Source: Ecdyonurus torrentis | Taxonomy: Eukaryota; Arthropoda; Insecta; Ephemeroptera; Heptageniidae | Length of the DNA stretch: 64,000 bases | Assembly: GCA_949318235.1 (NCBI GenBank) | Contig: OX439133.1 | Coordinates: 7,320,137 to 7,384,136, forward strand | Direction of reading: 5' to 3' | Shown here: piece by piece, positions 55,326 to 64,000 of the stretch | Layout of the letters: the number at the start of each line of letters is the position of its first letter | Numbering within the stretch: position 1 is the first letter of the stretch | Notes under the pieces: generated by a model | The model's database searches: none | The model's input: the letters and a program-made list of their open reading frames with translations, nothing else | What the model was told of the DNA's origin: nothing | Position numbers and translations under genes: made by a program

Positions 55326-55537
55326 AAATTTTTAAAGGTGCATTCCTTTATTTATTTTTTTATTTTATTACTTTTTTATTATTGAAGAAGTAAAATTATT
55401 ATTCCCATTTAAAACAATGCTATTTAATAATTTGTTGCACACAGTTAAAACAGATGTGCTTCTATGTCTCTCTATGCTAGCACGTACCATAAAAACAACA
55501 AGGAAACACTCTAAAAAAAAAAACTATATATAGTTTA

Positions 55538-55574
<37 letters not shown>

Positions 55575-56153
55575 TATATATATTATTTATATATATATAT
55601 ATTTTTTTTTGTATTGCACATCTACATTTTTGTTTATAAACAAAATATTACAGCAAAAAAGTTATTAGAAGTAGAAGTTTCGTCTTTCAAAAAAATTGTG
55701 AAAATTTAAGACGTCTAAAATGAATAAGAAATAGTAGACATCTTGTATGGCGTTTATAGTGGGGGGGGGGGGGGGGGGGAAATAAAAAAAATAAGGCGGA
55801 GAGCCAAAAATACTAACAAAGTGGTGTATGCTAGCAGCCGATTTTGTGTTCCTGTCTTGTTTTAACAATGCTTTCTTATGAGTTATGAGGAAATGAAGCA
55901 CCTATAACTCTAGTTAAAAAAATTTCCTGACTGAAAATTTTACTGAGAGCTTTTGTTTTCCTGAATTTCAACTAATTATTTTTTCATCGTCATCATCCAA
56001 ATGCCTTCATATCAGGTAAACAAAAGCTTTTAAAGACGTGTAAGCTTGTAGTAAGGCCGCAGTAAAATTTCAGTATGAAGAAATTTTTCTAATTCCAATA
56101 TTCTTGATTCCCCCCACAATAATTAAATTACGTTTTAAATCAAGACATATATA

Positions 56154-57344
56154 TACAGGGTGTTTTTTTAAAAGCGCGCATTTTAAAACGCAAAATAAAA
56201 TATGAAGAAATAAAATAAAATTAAGTTTTTATATATCATTTTGTAGCCAAGGGTTAGACATTTTTAAAACTGTTCTTAGAAATAAAATTGCCTGACCGGT
56301 TTTCTTGCACCGAGCGTCAACGTAAAAATGTGCAATTTTTTTTCCCATGCGTCTTTTTTTCTGCAAAAATGATCAGAAATTTGCTTTTTTTAACTATCCT
56401 TTATTGACAATTAATGGAGTCTGTTGGCATAAATAAGATACCTATAGCACTCTAAACATGTTTTGTGATAACATTGAAAGGATATAGCCACATTGGTATC
56501 AGTGTTAAAGTGAAAACTTTTGAGTTAAACATTGCTAAATTTGATTTAAAAAATTCTCCTAAACCAATTTTTTTTTTTTTTTTACCAACTTAATGAATTT
56601 TAATTTTTATAACATTGTTTGTAACTTTAATTTTCTGTCAATTCTTACAAACTGTTTGTGTTGATAATTAAAACCTTAGGTATTTCATTTTAAAGAATGG
56701 AAATTTTTAATTTGCATAATCTTTCTTTAAAAGTTGGTCCATATGCAAATCCACACATTTCATTTGGTTTTTGCTGAATTCATTAATCCTTTGCATCTTG
56801 AATTTATTGAAGCCTTCATATTGATTTTTTTTAATAATTATACCAAACATTACTTAGATATTTGAAAGAAAACTGTGAGTGCAAAGCCATTATAGAGAAA
56901 TTAAAATTTTCGGTAAATCATTAAGAAAAATTCTCAAATTAGAGAAAATGTTGGCAAATTTAGCAATGTTTAACGCAAATGTTTTCACCTTAACCCTGAT
57001 ACCAATGTGATCCCATCCTTCCGTTTTTATCACAGAACATGTTTAGAGTGCTATATGTATCTAATTTATGCCAACATACTCCATTAATTGTCAATAAAGG
57101 ATAGTTAAAAAAAGCAAATTTCTGATCATTTTTGCAGAAAAAATGACGTCTTGAAAAAAAAATTGCACATTTTTACGTTGACGCTCGGTGCAAGAAAACC
57201 AGTCAGTCAATTTTATTTCTAAGAACAGTTTTAAAAATGTCTAACCCTTGGCTACAAAATGATATATAAAAACTTAATTTTATTTTATTTCTTCATATTT
57301 TATTTTGCGTTTTAAAATGCGCGCTTTTAAAAAAACACCCTGTA
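56154..57344. mobile_element. 1.2-kb foldback transposon with 400-bp inverted arms
   Basis: Ends TACAGGGTGTTTTTTTAAAA / complement, with arms 56154-56560 and 56940-57344 similar over about 400 bp (shared CCAAGGGTTAGACATTTTTA and TCTGATCATTTTTGCA). The centre is AT-rich and has no ORF. Adjacent TA suggests a Tc1/mariner-type target. The right arm has several small differences from the left, so it is not recent. Confidence 0.85.
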
Positions 57345-57722
57345 TAACACAAAGTCATCTGCTATATCACTTCGAAGGTATTGTTGGGTTAAATTCTGAG
57401 TCTTTTATTCTCAAAACTTCCTTTAGCAATTCTGCTATTATGTAACAATTAGCCTAATCCTTGTACGTTCAAAAAATATGAATTATGCTTTTTAGAAAAA
57501 AAAAACTTTAAATTTTGTGCTCCCAAAAATTTTATTTAAAGAACAAAATAAAAATTTTAATGGCTGCTACTGAATTTGGCTTCCGTAACTTCCGTTATGG
57601 GCCTCATTCGTTAAAAAAAAGTGATAAAATTAAAAAAAAAATAGTAATAAAAAGAGTAGAAAATAAAATTCATCATAATTTTTAACATCCGTTATCTTAA
57701 TTTATTCTTAAAACTAAAAAAT

Positions 57723-57874
57723 CTTTTGATTAATAATGAAGACTTTCCAAGATTTGTGAGCGTTACAATAAGCCATAAGCAAAATATCAACGATTTAATT
57801 ATATTTAATATATGTGCTTGGCTTGAACGTTCACAAATCTTGGAAATTTTCATATTAATTATATTAATCAAAAG
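57723..57874. mobile_element. Foldback element, CTTTTGATTAAT ends
   Basis: Inverted arms with TTCCAAGATTTGTGA and TCACAAATCTTGGAA. 152 bp, no ORF support. Confidence 0.75.
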
Positions 57875-59072
57875 CTTGTATTTTTTAAGAATAAATTTAG
57901 ATGACTGATTTTAAAAATTAGAATGATTCTTATTTTCTGCTCTTATAATGTTACGTAAAAGGAAAAAATGCAAACCCAAAAAATCCAATAAAAACCCAAA
58001 ATATCGCACCAAATCGTGCATTTTCTGACTTAAATTTCAAATTTTAAATATTATTAAATAATTTTAATATATAGCAATGTGCGCACGCAAATAATCATAG
58101 TTTAGATTAATTAATTTAAAATATAATTTAAAAAAAAAAGAATTCTATCACCCGCGCTCCCCTACGATACAATTGAACAAAAAAAATCTCAATTGTATAT
58201 ATATAAATATGCGGTCTTCTCTCTCTCTCTAGCTAGCTCTCTCTCTCTCTTATTTTTATTATTTTTTTTTTTTTTTTTTTAGCTTATCGGAAAGCTGTCC
58301 TATAGCTAATATAACATTACGCTTAAAAAGAAAAAAACACGTTTTGTTTCTTTCGCGATTTAAGCCATAGAATTTTTTAAGAATTTTTGAAACCAAAAAC
58401 CTCCATTGAAAGTGTACAGATTTCTAAGCATATAATGTTATATTTAATTACTTCAATAATATTAAGTAGCAATTGTTGTGATTTAAAAGTAAATAAAATA
58501 ATTGAATACAAATAAAATTAAAAGTATATAACTGAAATGTTTAATAAGGGTGATCCTTTCTCTTTCTGCAGTTAAATTGTCTGAATATTCATAATAAATT
58601 GCCATTCGATAATAGCTTAAAAAAGAACTAACAAATTTCCTATTAAATAAGCAGTATTACTCATATGAATGATGACACAATTTAATTACAAATTGTAATT
58701 TTATACATAAATGTCGCTTCTTCTTCTTCTTCTTCTTTTTTTTTTTTTTTTTTTTTGTATTGTTTTGTTTTGTGTGTAAATTTTATTGACAATCGAATCA
58801 TTTCTACATTGCCTCGTTTTGTGGCAATAATCTAAACTAATGCATTTAATTGTGTTATAAATATTGGATGAAATAAATGAAAAAAATAATTTTGAATTTT
58901 GAAATGATCTAGATGCAAGTTTATTTATATTATAAAATGCTCGGTACGCTCGCGGTAGTTTTATAATATCCTGTAGCTTTGCTTCCGCAGCCCGCAATAC
59001 AGGAATGCTGTAAAAGTTGCCTAAACTCTAAGGCGTTTTAAGATAAATTTTATAACATTTCGTGAACAAATA

Positions 59073-59258
<186 letters not shown>

Positions 59259-59434
59259 TTGCTCGAATTTATTGACTATACCAATTTATATTTATATTGA
59301 CCTATATATTCTGTATGTATATTTCTATGCGTATAATATAAAACACTAATAAATCATTACATTTTGTGAAACGCAAATTAGAATAAGAATAAATCATTAA
59401 TAATCATATTAGTATTGATACTAGTCTCTACAGT

Positions 59435-59438
<4 letters not shown>

Positions 59439-59493
<55 letters not shown>
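59439..59493. repeat. (CT)n microsatellite
   Basis: About 27 uninterrupted CT units just upstream of the promoter at 59.5 kb. CT/GA tracts are often found at invertebrate promoters (GAGA-factor type sites), so it may be functional. Confidence 0.95.
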
Positions 59494-59498
<5 letters not shown>

Positions 59499-59600
59499 GA
59501 TTGGTTAGAGGATAAAGTCATTACGTCACTGATGCTAAAGGCATGCAGCGCGCGAAGAAGTAAAAAGTTTGTTGTTTTCTTCACTTCTTCAGTTCTTCGC
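59494..59600 (+). promoter_or_regulatory. Candidate promoter of a + strand gene
   Basis: After the CT tract: GATTGGTT (inverted CCAAT), ATTACGTCAC (CRE-like), a GC-rich stretch (CAGCGCGCGAAG) and pyrimidine-rich CACTTCTTCAGTTC as possible start region. It is followed within 80 nt by an ATG-containing exon with a splice donor. Confidence 0.4.
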
Positions 59601-59672
59601 AACACTTGCTCCAAGATACATAAGTATTTTTTATCTTCGTGCACTTCAAATATAAGAAAGTAATTTTTAAAA

Positions 59673-59709
59673 AATGTATCGATATAGATATTCAATGGAC
59701 TATGATACA
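59673..59709 (+). CDS. Candidate first coding exon of an unidentified gene
   Basis: ATG in good context (AAAAAATGT) opens 12 codons, MYRYRYSMDYDT, followed by a consensus donor (CAG|GTAAGA). The Tyr/Arg-rich peptide is too short to identify. No downstream exon could be confirmed in the remaining AT-rich 4 kb; the gene would continue beyond the window or through small exons I could not recognise. Confidence 0.4.
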
Positions 59710-61065
59710 GGTAAGAAAAAGTATACATTTATCTATTTCTATAGAATATAATAATTAATTTATGTATAGCGAGCTCTGGAAATTACAATTTTTAATATGC
59801 ATTATAATTATAGGTATTTGAAGATCGTTTACAAATAGTAACAATATTTATTAGGTATTTATTTTATTGTTATCATGTTTTATTTATATTTTAAACAGTA
59901 AAATATACTTAATAGGAATGATATGTAAAATGTCTATATAATGTTCATTCTTTGAGTTGATTTTATAGACTTTTCTTCTTTTAAATTAAAAAAAAAAAAA
60001 TGCCGATTAAAAAAATGTTTCAAGATATGACAAAAACAAAATCATCTTTGTAATGCTTTGAAGGAGTTACTATATGTCCATCATTATGATGTCTTACTAC
60101 AAATTTTGCCTGCGATCATATGATATCATTTATATTGCTAATTTTAGTGAAATTTTGTCAATATAAATTTTTAATTTTTTGTAACATTATATGTCTAACA
60201 CTATTAATTATTATATATTTTAACTGACTGTAGTGTAAAACAGTTGGGTTAAATTGAGAGGTTGTACGCCTGATTTCGCCCAATAAAGGCCGTTATATTA
60301 TTATTATTATTGCTATATAATTTCTTAAATATGGCACGTATTATAAATAAATATATTTTCTGAATTTTTCTGCTTTTATTAAAAAAAAATCACGATTTCG
60401 TCTATAATATATTATGTTTTATAAGTCTAAATTAAAACTATGAACATTATTTAATTAATAAAATTGAAAATACAAATTTAAAAAATGATAAAATTTACTT
60501 TACAACTTTTTTTGTGTTATTATTTTTTTTTTAAAGGAAAATACATTATTGCTCGATCATTGTTTGGTGAAAAATAACAAATACATTGGATAACTTAATG
60601 CACAACATATATAAACATTCAAGATATTTTTATGTTTATAATTACATACAAATTGCAATTTCAGTAATTTATATCTCTATTATAAGTCTCTTGAAAGTAC
60701 CCACAAACTTTTATTATTCTTATGGATTCTTGTGCCTATCCAATGTTTTCTTTATTATGTATGTACTGTAGTATGGTATAGCAATAATTTTCCCCAAACT
60801 TCTTCGTATGATTATAAGATACTGTGCTTGTTTTTCCTATCATTCTATGCTTTTAATTTATCAGTTCCAATATTGAAATTACAATAATTGTTAAACATTT
60901 AATTTATGACTTTTTTTTATTATTATTTTTTTTTTTTAGAAAAAAAAGATGGTAAAATTATTATGATTTATTTTGCATTAAATTAGTGATACCCTATACT
61001 TATAATGGATGTGTCTACCAAATTTGAGCCAAAAATCTTTTGCCTTAATTATATTTAAAATATTG

Positions 61066-61096
<31 letters not shown>

Positions 61097-63060
61097 CATG
61101 ATCAATTTTTTATTTTAAACTAATCTTTTTAAGTATTTTATTACTACGCTATATACGTAAATAAAATACTATATTAATGAGTGAATCAAATAAAAAATTA
61201 CCATAAATGGGAATAAGTCATTAATATATTATATTAAATTATGAGAAATTTATTGCATTAATATTTTATAGGATTTTAATGTCGTATATCATATGTATCG
61301 GAATTATACAAATAATATCCATGATATAAAATTTATGATGGTAAGTATATTACAGATTTTTAGCTTTTCTTTTATGATGTTGACATTTTTCAGGATATTA
61401 ATATTGAGTATGAGAGAAATAGGCGTTTTATATTTTAGATAACACATTTTATAAGATTTTTATATAATGACCTCAAATTTTTATCATATAATTTTTAAGT
61501 GTGTTTCATTAAAGGAAAAAACACCGTGATTTTTATTAATATTTTTATTATTATGCTATATATATATTTTTTTTAAGGTAAAGAAAGAATGAAAAGAAAA
61601 TCTGTACACAGTACACTTTGTAATAAATTTTGATGAATAAAAATTTAATTATCTCCAATGAAGATACATATTCAATCACATATGCATTGTCATTGTCATA
61701 TTGTCATGGCGAATGCCGGGCTGTGTACTTAGGCCGTGGCTGGCCCGTGTGTGCTTTTCCATTAATTGGAAAGTCCTTATACCTGTCGATAAGACAATGT
61801 CTTTACTGGGACTGGGATTAGTGTATAGCACGATAACACAATTTGGCAAGCAAAAAAAAAAAAAAAAAAAAAAAAAACTGTTACTTCATGAGCATGAGCC
61901 AAGGGTTGTAAGACCTTGCATCGTGTGAGCAACGCTTAAAAGGACTAAAAGACCTATTAAAAATATTGCACTGTTTACTGTGTAGTGTGCTGTATGTAGA
62001 TCATATTATACTACCAAAAAAAAAAAATGAATAATATGCAATAATTACGCTAGCTCATTTTTAGCACAAATTGATATTTGTACAGCAATAATCTATAATA
62101 TTATGCTAAAATATGTATTTCATACTATCTTATGTTACAAAAGCATAAATAAATTGTCATATACGGCATTACTTATTTATGTTATTCTAATTTAGTATCA
62201 TTTATGCTTTAATGACATGCATGCAGCATAAATTAGGTAATTTATTCTTGCCATTATGTAAATTATTTAGTTATAAAATTCCAGTTGACTCATTAATATT
62301 TAAATTAACACATCATCAATTTAGTTTTAACTTTTGTTATATTATACCGACAGCAGATGCATAATAATTCTTTAATATAGATATATATTAAGAACAAGAA
62401 ATTATATATTCAAGGTTTTAATTCTCTTATAATTAAAATCATTAATAAAATTTCTATAAAATAATAATAAAGATTTTATTGAGCAAATTATTACAATACA
62501 AACATTGATGCACATAGTCAAAAAGAGGTTGCTCAACAGGAGATCAAAAAAGGCAAAGCCCATACAAAATTTGATATCCAAATATACGAAGTATATAAAG
62601 CATAATATAATGTTTAATTTTGTGCATTTTTTTAATACGTAACAGTAAACATAATTTCAAAACTACGAAATAATTTAACATAACTTGACTTACTAGGTAC
62701 TTACTAATTAAACCAGGTAATAAGAAAAATATTAAAAACAAGAAAAATATTCCGTAAAATAATAATTATAAGTACCCGTATATAACATCATTTATATATG
62801 TGCGCAGTTTTGAATTTTTAAGACTTTATTTTATTGCTGTAAAAATAAATATATAATTTATATCAAATTCTCAATAGTAATTTTATGTATAATATTATTC
62901 GAAATGTAAATAAAGATATTAAGATTTGACCTGTACAGGCAATCTGATGTAAAAGTTTACTTTTTATATTGCCGATATGTTATAGTAAAATCATGTAAAT
63001 TTTTGTATGTATACGTTTAAGGGTTGTATATAGATGGCTTGTATTTCAAAATTTTAAAAG

Positions 63061-63233
63061 AAAACTTCAAAAGTTTATGATGCCATTTGAAAGTTAATTG
63101 TAACAGCTAGCTATGATAAAATTTTCAGAGCCCGTGACTATCAGATAAGAGAGAAAATAATGTTGAAATTAACATGGGCTCTTATGGGACTAAAACTTCA
63201 AAAAATCATAATTTAAAATCTAGCATGGTGACC
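63061..63233 (+). repeat. Dispersed repeat, copy 3 of 3
   Basis: Matches 34251-34443 over its length and 201-320 in inverted orientation. It lacks the long A run of the 34-kb copy. Confidence 0.65.
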
Positions 63234-63475
63234 TTCTAATTTTTATACATTTTTGAAGATACCATATTTATCCTAATGTATCACGGTGCAAAAATGATAT
63301 TATCCAGATCAAATAATTTGAATATCTTATCGATTATAGGTTTATTAAATCCGAATAAAGGACACTTTTTAACCACTCAAAATCCGTTTTGTAATAGCAC
63401 TAGTAAAGATACACTGTGACATAAAGTTTTTATGAAATTCCTTATGTATTTATTCGAAGAAAAGTACCTTAATAG

Positions 63476-63603
63476 ACCACTTGCAATAAACGAACCTATT
63501 AAAAATGAATTTAAACATTCTATAATGCATTTGTTATAGAAAAATCATTAGCATAATATACGTTATATACAACAATTGAAAACCGTTCATTGCAAGAGGC
63601 CCA
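63476..63603. mobile_element. MITE-like element, GACCACTTGCAATAAA ends, copy 2
   Basis: Ends GACCACTTGCAATAAACGAA / CATTGCAAGAGGCCC inverted; same family as 29810-29931. Confidence 0.65.
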
Positions 63604-63748
63604 TCAATGTATCCATATGAATGAATTTCATTTAACTTAAAGTGTTTTAGTAAAAGTAAAAAAATTCATCACATAGTATGTACTATAACTATAATACTTC
63701 ACATAATAATTGCTTCGTTATGTGATGAAACGTGTACAGAGTTTTAAC

Positions 63749-63783
<35 letters not shown>

Positions 63784-64000
63784 TACAAGGTTTCGTCTTT
63801 AACAAATCACTTCTTAAAAACAAAAGAACATAACATGTGATGTCTTCTTTTAAAATGTAATTTCGTAACACGCATTTAGTAAATCAATATTATATTATAT
63901 TATGTGAAATATAATCAATAATATTGTGATGAAGAGGAAAATTTTGATTAGAAATTATTTAGTGAATGTGGGGGGTTTAATCGGAAACAGAAAGTTTTTT

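Larger units (their letters stand above)
59730..64000. other. AT-rich region with no confirmed gene
   Basis: Possibly the first intron of the gene starting at 59673. It holds a GA microsatellite (about 61068-61095), an A run at 61850-61876, a dispersed repeat copy at 63061-63233, a MITE at 63476-63603 and an A run at 63753-63781. Short ORFs look random. Confidence 0.5.

Overview
The window is AT-rich animal nuclear DNA: intron-split genes with GT/AG boundaries, many poly(A)/poly(T) runs, microsatellites and a very high density of small inverted-repeat transposons. An invertebrate metazoan is the best fit. ZAD-type zinc-finger genes and TATA plus TCAGT initiator promoters lean arthropod-like, while the intron-rich exocyst gene would also suit other intron-rich invertebrates; I do not name a species.

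Layout. (1) 1-1.9 kb: gene-free, two dispersed repeat copies. (2) 1.93-12.5 kb, + strand: an apparently intact env-bearing Ty3/Gypsy (errantivirus-like) retroelement with four long ORFs: gag, pol (entered through a textbook -1 frameshift signal), an unassigned coiled-coil ORF3, and an F-like envelope. It has a TATA promoter, a plausible 5' UTR intron, and splice acceptors placed just before ORF3 and env, but I could not find a pair of LTRs. (3) 13.5-29.7 kb, + strand: three tandem paralogues of a ZAD + C2H2 zinc-finger gene with 17, 13 and 14 fingers. The first lacks a visible first ZAD exon; the first and third have lost a last finger that survives in the second. (4) 29.7-34 kb: repeats, including an unusual ATCCGGAT palindrome array and a 260-bp direct duplication. 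(5) 34.05-55.2 kb, - strand: a complete exocyst subunit gene EXOC6/Sec15, 17 coding exons with continuous splice phase (795 aa), plus one clear and one possible alternative first exon. Its introns are full of foldback elements, and intron 3 holds a well-formed hammerhead ribozyme next to a TATA promoter. (6) 55.3-64 kb: a 1.2-kb foldback element, microsatellites, and a probable promoter and first coding exon of an unidentified + strand gene at 59.67 kb.

Links between parts. EXOC6 and two of the zinc-finger genes share the same ordered promoter elements (CACGTG, CCAAT, CAGCTG, ATGGC) although they are unrelated genes on opposite strands. ZAD zinc-finger genes are a fast-evolving family often discussed in relation to transposons, and here they lie directly downstream of an intact env-bearing retroelement; a functional link is only a hypothesis. 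Besides the good hammerhead at 48.4 kb, degenerate hammerhead-like sequences occur in a small inserted element at 53.1 kb and at 16.2 kb, which suggests a family of ribozyme-bearing retroelements in this genome.
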